64,000 bases of DNA from Letharia columbiana (lineage: Eukaryota; Ascomycota; Lecanoromycetes; Lecanorales; Parmeliaceae), in the NCBI RefSeq assembly GCF_014066305.1, contig NW_023501065.1:558001-622000 (forward strand). The letters run 5' to 3'. Below, one piece after another: positions 1 through 10,650 of the stretch. The translations under genes and the position numbers were made by a program. The notes beneath the pieces were generated by a model that worked only from the letters and a program-made list of their open reading frames with translations, had not been told where the DNA came from and did not search any database. How positions within the stretch are numbered: the stretch's first letter is position 1; the number at the start of each line of letters is the position of its first letter.

Positions 1-274
1 CAACGCGGCCATGCAGATTGGTTTCGGCAACTTCGGCGGCATCATCGCCAGCAACATATACGTAACGAACCAGAGACCTCGATACCCGGTCGGTTATGGA
101 GTTTCACTGGCACTGATCTGGATGTGTGGAATCGCTTGCACAGTCTTTGCCATTGGTCTGAGACTTGAAAACCAGAGGAGGGAGAGAGGCGAGAGAGATG
201 CCAGGCTGAGTCTACCCAGAGAGGAGGTAGAAAACCTTGGCGATGACCATCCAAATTTTCGATTCACCTACTAG
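1..274 (+). CDS. MFS transporter, allantoate/nicotinate permease type (3' end only)
   Basis: The gene starts before the window. The open frame runs from base 2 to the stop at 272-274 and gives the last ~90 residues. It holds a Gly-rich helix (GNFGGIIASNIY), a YPVGYG loop, one more hydrophobic helix and a charged cytoplasmic tail. This arrangement, ending in an RLENQRR-type tail, is typical of the final two transmembrane segments of the fungal anion:cation symporter branch (Dal5/Tna1-like), which imports small organic anions such as allantoate or nicotinate across the plasma membrane. Substrate cannot be told from this fragment. No intron is visible. Confidence 0.8.
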   Translation, partial: NAAMQIGFGNFGGIIASNIYVTNQRPRYPVGYGVSLALIWMCGIACTVFAIGLRLENQRRERGERDARLSLPREEVENLGDDHPNFRFTY

Positions 275-1389
275 GTGGGGATGTAGCTTAGTGTTGTTTC
301 CAATGGGTGGTTGGAGGGAGGGAAAATGAGCCGGACAAGTGCGGTGCTTGAGAGGTGCATGGGTATTGCGTTCGCATTGCAGGAGTAGAGTACTCTGATA
401 CACATGGGATGAAGCGCTTGTCATTGTCTTCCGTGAAGCTTTTCGGCTCTCTTTCGGAGCAATGACGGCGGGAAATGTTACACGTATGCAATCTTTTGAC
501 GATGATGATATATATAACCGTATGCTCGGTTCAACGTACACATAAGTCCCAGAGCTATATGGTAAGCGATTCCAAATACATGGTCAGTCAGAGTTGGTCT
601 CCTTGCCGCGGCATGCAGTCTTGAGTCTTGAGTACTGAGTTTTGAGTACTGAGTATTGAGAGTGTTGAGTGCTGAGGGTTGAGTGTTGAGTGTTGCGTCT
701 TGCATGCTGCACATGCAGAGGCGAATCGTCGGTAATTCGGTAATCGAGATTCGAGGATCGAGATGGACTCATCTCCGGAGAATTTATACGATCGACGACA
801 CGATCGACACGGACACTAGGAGAATAGACTTTTCAGCTTGGCTATCAAGGTACAGGTACTTTACCTGTATGGCATTCATCACTTTGTCAATAATTTCCGC
901 GGATCAGTTACTTGCTCGCTTGCTTGCTCGAGCTGGACTATCGCTCTGCTCAATGCGAGTCATGGCTCTTCAGAATGTACATGTAGGCACCGTTTCAGCC
1001 TTGGCCCAAGTTGCCTTTTGTTAACAGTCACTCAAAAGAGATTAAGACTTTATTATCATGTTATTATCATGTTGCTAAAGTATTAAGTATTGAGGTTTTG
1101 TTCTTTAGCATACAAGTACGGTACATAATACCTTAGCCTAGCTCTGTCAAGGGACCATGAAGCTTGTTCTCCGCCAGCGAGTCAGCGACACCCTAATGTA
1201 AAGTAATGTACAAGACCCATCTGCCAGCCGAATAGTACCATGGTACTTGTACATTGTTAAAGTACTTCATCCTTCCGCTCTCCATCGCCGCCCTCCACCA
1301 CTCCCTCAATCCATCATCCATCATCCTATCATGTCCTCCCAAATGAATTGCTCCGTAGCATAAGTGCACTTCACCTTTACACACTTACC
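275..1389. other. Intergenic, about 1.1 kb
   Basis: No gene supported. It holds a short minisatellite (617-706) and AT-rich stretches upstream of the gene starting at 1390. The small open frames on both strands lack family motifs and splice partners. Confidence 0.6.
617..706. repeat. TTGAGT-type minisatellite
   Basis: Imperfect tandem copies of short units related to TTGAGTACTGAG and TTGAGTGCTGAG fill about 90 bp. No function is implied. The array is a possible length polymorphism. Confidence 0.7.
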
Positions 1390-2078
1390 ATGACCTTCCA
1401 ACAAGAGGCTGCATCATGGATCTTCCCATCCCGGCTCTCCACATCTCCCATACCATCCATTGCCGTTAACGCCCCGTCCACATCAAAGCTCCCACTTCCC
1501 AACCCCAATGTGAATCCCACAATCATTACCTTCCTCCGCCACTGCGGGTGCCCCTTCGCCGAAAAGACCTTCCTATCCTTTCGTGCCGCGGCCTCCGCCC
1601 ACCCATCCATCAACTTCGTCGCCGTCTCCCACAGCGATCAGTCCGCCACGAACAGATGGCTCGAAGCCGTTGGCGGCGCCGACCATGTCCGCATCATTGT
1701 GGACAGTGAGAGGGAGCTATTTGCACGTTGGGTCTGGGCGTGAGTAGCTTCTGGCATGTTTTGAACCCAGCGAGTATGTGGAGTGTGTATAGATTGGGAA
1801 AAGAGCAAGGAATTGTAAGCAACGAGCTCCGCATTTTCTTTCCTAACCCATGGCCTCATGTGCGTCGCCGGGCACGCTGCGGGAGCATGTCATCTTCAAC
1901 AGAAAGTTACTGATTGAAGATGCTGCAGTGGAATAGGCCTACGGAGAGTGGGAGTAGATGGCAAACTAGCGGAAGCTTTGCTGTGAATAGAAACGGAGTG
2001 CTCAGATGGGGAGGGGCTGCTGAGAGGGCGGACTGGATACCGGACTTTGAGGAAGCTGTGAAGGCCGTGGAGGAATGA
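1390..2078 (+). pseudogene. Peroxiredoxin-like (PRX-like2/AhpC-TSA fold) protein with a 1-nt frameshift
   Basis: ATG at 1390 lies in a good context (accATGa). The N-terminal part carries the thioredoxin-fold motif RHCGCPFAEKTF, where a thiol would sit. The frame then breaks near 1726-1733: the family segment expected after FARW (GLGVSSFWHVLNP) continues in the next frame, as if one G were missing from a GGG run. An intron at 1815-1928 (GTAAGC..CAG) joins to an exon that starts WNRPTESGSRWQ and ends at the stop 2076-2078. Exon 1 (425 nt) plus exon 2 (150 nt) is one base short of 576, which agrees with a single-base loss; intact it would be about 191 aa. A sequencing error in the G run is as likely as true decay. 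Confidence 0.75.
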
Positions 2079-2923
2079 TTCAAAAGGTCGAACGAAGGCT
2101 ACGAGCACGACGCGAGGAGACGGGCAATTTTGGACAACGGCCGGCGAATCCCCAAAAAGCGCCGTCTACAACGCATGATGGCAAGATTATAACGTACCTC
2201 GGGAGCGAGGTTCCCTACCAAAAGCGCTGTCTTCCCAGGATGACGAGGCCGTGTATCTGCTTGAGACACTTTGTGAGCTCGTAATGATCCACCAGCAATA
2301 TGGTCGGCAGATATGGTGTCGTAAGACGCAACGGGCCATAGCGCCATCAATCAAGAAGTATGAGTGGAACCGGCTGATTGGCTCATGCTACATGTCGCTG
2401 CCTGGCTACGCAACCAGAAACACCTCTGTGACCGACTTTCTGGCTCTTGTCATCCTTCCGTCATCGAAATCGATTGGTCGCTTCTGATTCGAAAATAATG
2501 AAATCTCGTCAGCGCACTAACGCTGCAGCTAGGACTGACTCGCATCAGGGGGTCAGGATATGATTGATCCATTGCTTATTCCAGCTCTGCCATCGTATTG
2601 GGTATCACTCTGAGGGCATGATCTGCTCAGGATGACAGTGGATGAGAAGAACAGCATTCGCGCCTCTTGCACAGTATATACACTATCCTTCAAAATCTCA
2701 GTCTTTCCCACAGTGCTCACCAAAACCATCCGTTCGCGAACGCGCTCCGCAGTGTTACGGTCAGTGTCTTCATAGCATAGGCACAGGCACAGTCAGTACC
2801 AGGACCCAGATCCACTCCCATTGCAAACCAGTTGGTCTCGATTGGTCTCGCTACAAACGACGTTAGGGATTCCCCGTCTCTTGATCGCTGTGTTGGCGCG
2901 CAATCGGCCCACCAAGCTACACA
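2079..2923. other. Intergenic, about 0.85 kb
   Basis: No coding signal that I can support. This is presumably the 3' flank of the peroxiredoxin-like gene and the promoter of the next gene. Confidence 0.5.
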
Positions 2924-3460
2924 ATGGAACGTAAACAGGAGGGAAGTCGGGTTCAGTCGGCATGTCACCAGTGCATCGAAGGCAATGCTCCATGCAACGG
3001 CCAAATACCTTGCCACCGCTGCGGACATTACTCACTGGATTGCGTTTACCTCAGTCAAGCTCAGCCACCTTGTCTCGAATGCAGTCGGACCGCTTCTGAA
3101 TGCGATGGCGAGACGCCTTGCCAACGCTGCAGACAACGAACCGTGCAGTGCGTGTATTCTACCAGAGTGGACTGGGACCAAAGAGCGAGTGCGTCGGCAG
3201 TCGTGGCTAGCCAATCGGAGGAAGCTTGGCTTGAGCAAAACTCATTTGGGTCCCGACCAGGGGAAATAGAGACCAGACCATCGGCAGTTGCTGTTGGGCT
3301 TGGAGATAGCCAGGCAGCTTTGGGGGAAGGAGAGACAAGACATGATACTCGCGAGCCAGACTCGTACTTCATAATGGAACATAACAAGGGCATAGACGAA
3401 GACCATTTATCGAAATTTAAGCCGGACAAGAAGGAGTGGAAGATGGACAGGAATGTATAG
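2924..3460 (+). CDS. Small protein with two tandem Zn2Cys6-like clusters
   Basis: Single-exon frame of 178 aa; ATG in acaATGg context. Two consecutive cysteine clusters both fit C-x2-C-x6-C-x5-C-x2-C-x6-C exactly (roughly residues 14-37 and 49-72). They resemble each other and the ordinary Zn2Cys6 domain of the regulator at 34653-32177, which reads CNGQNPCQRCGNLSLEC where this one reads CNGQIPCHRCGHYSLDC. The Lys/Arg-rich loop between the second and third Cys, which contacts DNA in GAL4-type proteins, is absent: it reads IEGNAP in the first cluster and SRTASE in the second. The rest is low-complexity and polar, with no fungal transcription-factor middle domain. A metal-binding or protein-interaction role is more likely than classic DNA binding. 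Further exons downstream cannot be excluded. Confidence 0.65.
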   Translation: MERKQEGSRVQSACHQCIEGNAPCNGQIPCHRCGHYSLDCVYLSQAQPPCLECSRTASECDGETPCQRCRQRTVQCVYSTRVDWDQRASASAVVASQSEEAWLEQNSFGSRPGEIETRPSAVAVGLGDSQAALGEGETRHDTREPDSYFIMEHNKGIDEDHLSKFKPDKKEWKMDRNV

Positions 3461-4338
3461 CAGCCGCGACTCTGAAGAACAGCGAGTGAGATTGGGCATG
3501 GATTGTGGTTCTTCGTAAGGGATTGGAGTCATGGCCAGGCGTGGCCGGTCCATCAAGGGGAACAGGGAACCTCCGTTCTATCGATCAACATGCTTCTAAC
3601 CCCTAGATACTTACAAAGAGTTTCCACATTTGCGTCTACTGTGGAAGTGTTCGTGTGCATCGCTGTTCTCTTTTTTGCCGTGAAACCTGACCGCATTTCA
3701 ACTCCCAGGGACGATCTTCTGCAAGTCGAAAACTCTATCAATGAAGAAGTCGCCGGCTTATGATTGTGGTGAGAGTTCACCACCATGTATTGGAGGATTG
3801 ATTCGGCCGTCGACCTATCCTTAATCTTTACGGACGGCCCACCCGGAGGCGCTAAACTCTGCCTTCCATGGATTCCTCAAGCTTGAAGCCTCAAAACCAG
3901 CAGTCTTGCTCAAAGCTTCGAACCAAGACCGTACGGGTATAGAAGCTGGTTGAGCTGCGACATTGGCAGAAGCTGGTTGATGGTGCCTTCAGGTGACTGT
4001 GTTGACCCACTACTATTCACTCCCCTCCATGAAACATGTATCGTTGAGTGGTAGCACACTGGCCATGCGGGTCCGTAGGTTTGCACTCGCATGGTAAAGC
4101 ACATTTTTCTCACAGCTGTTCGGCATCGTAAAGCTGATTGTCTAAGCCTCATCCCTGGATGATTTGCCTTTCGCTTCTCAATTTGATACTGATTCATATG
4201 GGCTGTTTCTCTTCTTTTTGTCCCCTTTTGTTTTGGATGTTTCAATTTCAACACTCGCTTCATGTCATTCTTCAAATACATTTCGGCACTCGTCAGTCGA
4301 TGAATAGCTGGCTGGAGGACCGGAGTATTCCCACCCTT
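3461..4338. other. Intergenic, about 0.9 kb
   Basis: No gene supported. The frames at 3503-3763 and 3910-4281 lack recognisable motifs and have AT-rich, unbiased codon use. The region lies between the plus-strand cluster gene and the 3' end of the minus-strand CIA30 gene. Confidence 0.5.
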
Positions 4339-5237
4339 TCATCCCCTGAAGGTGCAGAGCCCTGAAACCCAGTCGATCCAGCCAATCCCCCTTTCCTTTC
4401 CCAGTCGATGATCCGCCGTGTCCGTGTTCTCAGGCCCAGGGCCTTGCGACCTGCCCACGGCGTCCATAGCGTTCCGCTCCTCCGCCCCTCCCTCCTCCCC
4501 TGCATTGGTCTTCCTTGCGCAAATGGCCCTCAGCACGACGCCGAAGTCGCCCTCTTGCTTCCCGAAGTAGCTGATCATAGCTCAGCGGAGATGCATCGAT
4601 AACCCCTCTCGGCAACGGACTCACCTCCTCATCATCAACCCTATCCACCTGACCTCCCCCTTCTTCAACTCCCCGGCATCTTCCTTCTCCTTGCCTCGAA
4701 ACGTAGCCTTGAATCCCCTCCACGGCGCAAAGAACCTCGTCACGTCGCCGCCGCCCTCTCCCTCCTCCCCTCCGACCTTGAAATCCACCTCCCAATTGAT
4801 CCCGGCCTTCTCTCTCCCGTCTCCCCTCTTGCCGGCCGCCTCCTCGTCTTTCAATATCAAGGTGTAAATCTTCCGGTCACCCGTCCCCGCCACCACCTCT
4901 ACCTCGATGCCATCGTAAGCACTCAAGTCCCAGCTTCGCTCCTCATCCCCGCCGTCCTTTGCGGTCCCCGCGGCTTCTGGGGGGCTGAATTGCGACGCGA
5001 AGCCCGCTCCGCCTAGCGTGGATGTGTCGAGATGCCCGTGGAAGTTTGCGCAGTTGTCGGGGAGGGCGGAGAGGTAGGATTGGGAGGCGCCGCCGCGGAC
5101 TCGGTCGTCGGTTGTAGTCCAGGGTGGGGGGAGCCAGGGTCTGACGGAGTTAGGATATGGGAGAGAGGGGAGGATTGACGGGGGGCCACATACTTGGTTG
5201 AGCCGAAAAGGACGTAGGGTTGAAGTGTGGTGTTCAT
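4339..5237 (-). CDS. CIA30 family protein (complex I intermediate-associated protein 30-like)
   Basis: Three exons: 5237-5194, 5140-4625 and 4570-4339, giving 263 aa. The join at 5193-5141 creates STKPW and then the family start motif DDRVRGGASQSYL. Next come the galactose-binding-like fold segments FHGHLDT, LGGAGFASQF and YDGIEVEV, and the second join recreates MMRSYFGKQEGDF, the conserved C-terminal signature. CIA30/NDUFAF1 proteins help assemble the membrane arm of mitochondrial complex I. This short version has no obvious long targeting sequence, and many fungi carry cytosolic-looking paralogues, so the mitochondrial role is inferred. A Gly/Glu-rich insertion sits before FFAPWRGFKATFRG. 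Confidence 0.85.
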
Positions 5238-5500
5238 TGCGCATACTGTGGGAAGATGATTTAACATGATGGAACAGTTCAGGTCAAATGATGTCTAAAA
5301 TAAGTACTACAATAAATATAGGTGCTCGAGCATTCCGAGATACTAGATATATTTTGGCCTTTGCTAGCACTCGACGGCCTTCTGTCTTCTGCTTGCTGTT
5401 CAAGTGTTGCTATTGCGTTGAAGAGGGACGGAGCAGCATCAAAGTTGCTGGGGGCAGAACGAAAGCACGCTATCAATTCAGTGCCACAGCATATGCCTTT

Positions 5501-6556
5501 TCACCGGAACCACCAGTTCACAGATCCCGTGATTCCGTCGCCTACGCCCTTGACACTATGCCACCATCCTTTCGGGATGAATAGACCGTCGCCTCTCCCA
5601 ACATGTGCTTCATATCCACCCTCGCCGGCCTCGTCCAGTACGGAAGTATCATTCCAGAGTTGGTCCTCGAGCAATCTCTTTTCCTCCCCCTTCATCATAT
5701 CTTCTCCTCTGAAGGCTGCGGACCCTGATCGGCCCAAAGCATTTTGGACCTGTTCGAAGACCTTGTCCCCGATCTCTGGGGGCAGGATTCGAACAATCTT
5801 ATGACCGGCGAGTTGTACAAAGAGGTTTGGGTCTTCAAGGTTGTTTCTGGGTCAGCATTCCTTCTGTAAGTAGAGATTTGAGGCGTGAAGCATGTCAGTC
5901 AGAGCAATACACTCTCAAGACATGTCTTACCACTCAAAATTGGGTAAAGGTTGAGGAGAAACCACTCCGAAAAGTGACTCACTAGGATCACGATGGAGTG
6001 GTGTGTAGGTGGGTGGAATACCCATCCAGATATTCGTATCATAGATATCGCCTATACCAGAATTTGCCACGATCTCAGGCGTGGGCAAGTCCACTTTCAA
6101 AGCTTCTGGTAGATTAGCAAAAGAAGCCTGTGCGAGATACAGTCGCTCTGAAGTCTCCCAGGATGCAGATTTGGTCCATTCCAGGAATATGTACAAAGGC
6201 ACGTCGGCCCGCTGGAAGGAGTCTTCGTACTGGTTCGCGGCAGATGCTGTAGACAGACGTGTAAACTCTAGAGGCACGATGGCATCACCGAACTTGCTGA
6301 GATGCGAGTAGTTGAGAGCCACTCCTCCCGTCCCATCTTGGGTGGTGCGGAACCACTTCTGTATGCTTGGAAGTGCAATGAAATGTGCTTTGGGTAGCAG
6401 AGCTGGCTTCGACGGGATAAAGGCATTATCGCGGAAGGTGTGCAAGCTGCTATCTTCCAGAGTGCGCAGTGAACGCCATCTTGCCGTCAAAGTGTAGATA
6501 GGACGAAGATTGATTCGGGGCAATGCGGTTCGTACTATGGAAAGGTTGTGGATCAT
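5501..6556 (-). CDS. JmjC/cupin-8 domain 2-oxoglutarate Fe(II) oxygenase
   Basis: Two exons, 6556-5983 and 5832-5501, give 301 aa. The 150-nt intron starts GTGAGT and ends CCTTGAAG; splicing recreates TPLHRDPNPNLFVQLAGHK, the JmjC core with HRD as the HxD iron ligand pair. The distal His lies in IPKGWWHSVKG, followed by a GSVNWWF C-terminus. The fold and ligands point to a protein or RNA hydroxylase of the FIH/JMJD5/cupin-8 group; the substrate is unknown. The N-terminus is Arg-rich with few acids, so mitochondrial import is possible. The intron is one of the introner-like introns in this window. Confidence 0.85.
5833..5982 (-). mobile_element. Introner-like intron (JmjC gene)
   Basis: A 150-nt intron, two to three times the usual size here. 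It holds the 12-bp palindrome AAGACATGTCTT, a near-5' segment CTTTTCGGAGTGGTTTCT and a 3' AATGCTGACCC branch region. Both features recur in introns of unrelated genes in this window. Confidence 0.6.
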
Positions 6557-7044
6557 CAGGAGGTTGGAGAGCCACTATTCGTAGAGAAGGAGCCTCTGCA
6601 ACCCTTGCCCAGAAGGATACTAAAGCTCAGCTGCGTTCCAGTTATTCCTTGATGCAGGCTAAGCTGCATTTGGCTAGTGTGGCTTGGCGCACAGTGCCGT
6701 TGCTGGAGGGAAGTACAAGTAGAGTACCGAGAGTACATGACTGCTCCCTAGATCCTAGATTCACTACTTTGATTCGTTGTACAAGTACCAATATCACTAT
6801 AGCAGTAGCAATACAGGTGGGAAAGGATTATTACTGCGGCCTCAAGGGCGCCATGATTCACTTTCTTGGGCCATGTTTCGCGGACAGGTCTCGGGTACAG
6901 ATAGAGGTATCAATAGGGCCTACAAGTAGACGCTCAGAGGACCCTTTAGGATTTCCGGACGTTGATACTCCTTCCAGTCCTATTAACTCAAGGTACCTTC
7001 TTCCAGTCTGCTCGATGGTCCTCGTGACCATGTAGGGACCTAAA
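6557..7044. other. Intergenic, about 0.5 kb
   Basis: Promoter side of the JmjC gene and 3' flank of ADE17. A 170-codon plus-strand frame overlaps it (6523-7035) but shows no family motif and runs antisense over the JmjC start; I treat it as chance. Confidence 0.5.
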
Positions 7045-10000
7045 TCAATGATGGAACTATGGCCTCAGGTTAGCCATGATCCGGCAATCTTTCATATGAT
7101 TTGACTTACAAGCCGCACGCTCTGCTCGACGAACGTGATATTCAGCTTTTCGCAAGCAGCGAATATATCCTGGTCTGCCACACTGCCTGTCGGACACGCA
7201 ACATATTTTACTCCGCTTCTGGACGCCCTGTATACGTTATCCGTAAAAGGAAACTAGGTACAAACATATAAATTAGCATGCGACAATGTAGAACCAAAAT
7301 TCGGAGAAGCTATCCTTGGCTAGCTCACAAATGCATCTGATGACACGGCCACTCCACTCAATTGGCTCAACCATTCTTCCCGTTCTTCATTCGTGAATGC
7401 CACAGGTGCCCTGTTGGTGTCGAAGTTCTGCAAGAAATCTTGTGTTTCAATGTCTGACTTCGATAATTGCCCCAAGCGTCCGCTACAGAGCATGTCGATA
7501 GCACTGCAAGATACTCGAGTCAATATCTATCATCTGAGGTTGGAACCGAGGTATGGAACTGCTCTGAGAAGCCGAGATTCTTAAAGGAGGCCTCGTAACT
7601 TATAATGAGGGTAGCAGGAAGGAAACTAACGAACAGGAGAAACTCACTTGCTTTTGTCGGCACGCTTGATCCCTTTCTTCCATTGCAAAGTACTTGTTCT
7701 TTCTACCCAATTTCGGAGTCAGCATGTCTTCTTCAAGCCAGGGTTTGAACCAAAAAGCCGTTGAAATGACTTTGCAGTCGCCAGACATATCTTGAAAAGG
7801 AAGGAATAAATGCAGAGGGGTGGATACCGTGAAACCTCATCCACCAGTTGTCGGCCTTGTCACCCGCCAACCTCGTACAATGAATGCGTGATTGCTGTCC
7901 AGCGCCTTCGAGGGAAGATAAGCTTCATCGATGTGTTTTGACAGAGCCAACCTGGCTTACCTAGTCCAATGACCTGGCCATTAAGAGCTACAGGATATTC
8001 GAAATTCAGCACGTCTCTTTCAAGACCCATGAGGAGTTGCGAAACAAGTTTGAGGGGTACGTGGAGAGTCCTGTCATGACTTTCGACATCGCTAACTCAA
8101 AGGGTACGTACCGTAGCACACTGAATTGGATTGCGTGTATTTGACGGCAATGGTCTGTTGAACAGATGGAATCAGCGTCAGCCCTTTAAACTTACAGCTG
8201 AATCATAAGACATGTCTCGAGACTCATTAGAAGCCGAAATACGTTCTCGCTCTGGAAATATGTTTCGCGGCTCAGATTCAACGGCGGACTGGGCAAGATG
8301 GGCTTTGAGAACTACGTACCGCAACTGTCAAATCTCGAAGAGCTACAGAAAAATGTAGAGTCAGTATCTAGAATCTCGAGGACAAGTAGAGGTCGAATGC
8401 TTGCGGGAGATGTCTCGTAATTGGCCTTAGGGCATTGCAAAATCACTCACCAGACTCTGGGAGCGGCGGGCAGTCTTTGGGAGTGATGATGGCATTGAAG
8501 GTATCCTTTGGGCTAATTTTGACGTCATTTCGAGGTTGCTAATACTCTCAAGGTCAGTAATACTCTTGGGCAATGAAGGATCTCGATTCGACTGTAACAC
8601 GACTCATGTTCGGTACCGATCAGGGCTGGAGAAGACCGGGCAAAAGCCTACCTGCAGCTGTAGTCCGTAGACGGTCCGACTTTCAGTTGTAGGAGGCTCG
8701 TACGCCTCGTCCATCTGCAAGATCATGTACCTTCGCAAGAATGAGTGGACATAACCGTTCACAGGCTCCGAAACTTACTTTCCGCCCTTCTTTCTCGACA
8801 GTATGTCGAACGCTTCTTTAGAATACCCAGGAGCAATCACACTAAAGAAAGATTGAAGGTCAGCGGATATCTTCAAGCTCCAAATGGAGGACGAGACGCT
8901 TCTCTAGAATCAAGCAGCACCCAAAGACATGAGGTCGATATGTTTTTAATGTTGTTGGTAGAACACGGGATAAACTTCACACACCCATCGGATACTTCGC
9001 GCGAGATAATCTGTGTTCGGGTTTTGGGTCAGCATTGCCATCCACTATAGACACCAGGGTTGCAAGCTAAGGCTAGTCCCTGAGTTGGTCACACGTACCT
9101 TTGCAGTCGGGACATCCACAGAATCTGAGAGCGCAACAATATCTCCAAAACTTGACCTACGGCGACGAGTCAGCATCTTCAGATCAAGGCACAGAAAAGA
9201 GAGATGAAATATCTTTGAGAAGCATATACTCCTAAAACGGATGCTTTGCTCTCAAACATAATTTACGGCTCGGATAGTGTTATAGATGGGAAAAGAGCCG
9301 TACATCCTGTCAGCTCCTCTCGCGCGCGTATAAGCCATAGCCAGAGCCGAATCCGAAAGTCCTTCAATATCTGCGACCATACACACTTCTTTCTCTCTCT
9401 CTGTCAAGGCAACGCCAACAGCTGCTCCGGCCGGCGAGACATGCTTGAAGCTTGCTGCTGCTGGGAGACCCAGGGCTTGCTTCAGCTCTTTCACCAGAGG
9501 CCAAGCATTAAGCGAGTCCAGCAGATTGATGTATCCAGGTGCTCCATTCAGTACTTTAAAAGGCAGTGGACCGTCTTTGCAGAATGCTGCTGCAAATTTC
9601 TGATGCGGGTTTGCTCCATATCTTAAGGACAATTGTTGGATGCCGTCTGAGGCATACTTCTTGCGAAAGAAATCTGCTATTGTAGTATCGAAGTCTGCAG
9701 TCTGTTCAAAAGCTTTGAGAGCGTAGAGTTGGCGACTTCTCTCAGTGACCTCGCCCTTGTCCATCGCTTGCAAGAATTCGGCATAATCTTGTGGATCTGA
9801 CAGCACACAGACGCGAGCATGATTCTTTGCTGCGGCCCGGAGCAATGTAACGCCTCCTATGTCGATGTCTTCCACGGCTTCCTCTATTGTGACGTTGATC
9901 TTTGCAATGGTGTCCTTGACTATAGTACTTCCGAGTCAGAATATCCTTGGGCCAAGATTTGACTCATATGATACGGCTCAAGAGTAACATCGTCCGTTGG

Positions 10001-10650
10001 GGCTCGATGATCGTTAAGATAAAAAAAGTTGGATCCAAGATGTTGCTTACACGGATACAAGTTGCAGACAACAAAATCCACTTTGTCTATACTTTGCTCG
10101 GCAAGGTCCTTTTCGTCACTCTCTGAGTTCGTGGACAGGATACCCGCATGAACTTTTGGATGCAGGGTCTTGACTCTCCCTTTCAGGATCTCTGGAGAAT
10201 TGGTGATTGCAGAAATATCTCTGTCCAGTAAAGCGTCTCAGCCTGTCGTGTAGAAAATGTTACAGAAAAGGACTTTCAGCTCACTCTACCTCGAAGCCTG
10301 CCTCGCGAATGACTGTAGGCCCAAATTTAGTCGTGCCGTTCCATAACAAGACATGTGCTGTACGCATTGCCCAGGAGATAACCAGAGAGCCAATACTTCT
10401 GCGGCATGTCTTCTTACGGACACAGCCAAAGTGCCGAGGAAGACAGTGATTGTTTCAGGAAAAGGACTCACGCTTCGCTGTGCCTCCCGAAGCCAGGAGA
10501 CGGATGTCATGTTTAATCAAGCCTTTAGCAAGGTCCAGTAGGCCCTGCTTATTGTACACGCTGAGGATTGCTAGAACAATGGAATTGACGGTTAGTGGGC
10601 GTTTGAAGATTAAAGCTGTGGGAGGGTTCACCAGTCTTCCTTGGTGCCAT
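7045..10650 (-). CDS. ADE17: Bifunctional AICAR transformylase / IMP cyclohydrolase
   Basis: Catalyses the last two steps of de novo IMP synthesis in the cytosol. I could follow the whole protein (~590 aa) from MAPRKT at 10650 to the terminal FHH at 7045 through about 18 exons. The N-terminal MGS-like cyclohydrolase part shows [37 protein letters not shown] and VVCNLYPF. The transformylase part shows RYGANPHQ, the catalytic KH in [67 protein letters not shown] and [13 protein letters not shown]. All motifs are intact and every splice site used is GT-AG, so the gene looks functional. Introns range from short to 165 nt; three belong to the introner-like class. About 17 introns is far more than I would expect for this gene in an ascomycete. 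Confidence 0.93.
8155..8319 (-). mobile_element. Introner-like intron (ADE17, after TVA)
   Basis: A 165-nt intron, GTACGT..CAG. It contains CGAGACATGTCTTATGATTC, with the AGACATGTCT palindrome shared with introns of other genes. Confidence 0.6.
9157..9303 (-). mobile_element. Introner-like intron (ADE17, within RM-SSFGD)
   Basis: A 147-nt intron starting GTACGGCTCTTTTCCCAT and ending ATGCTGACTCGTCGCCGTAG. It shares the TTTCCCAT segment and branch region with the zinc-knuckle and permease introns but lacks the AGACATGT core. Confidence 0.5.
10313..10471 (-). mobile_element. Introner-like intron (ADE17, after GGTAK)
   Basis: A 159-nt intron, GTGAGT..CAG. It carries two relatives of the palindromic core (AAGACATGCC and CACATGTCTTGTTATGG) about 70 nt apart, as in the permease intron. 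Confidence 0.55.

Noticed and set aside
5927..5982. Reading the JmjC exon through to NFEW and splicing at GTAAGA
   Set aside because: The join to the next exon gives an immediate stop; the GTGAGT donor at 5982 restores HRDPNPNLFVQLAG in frame.
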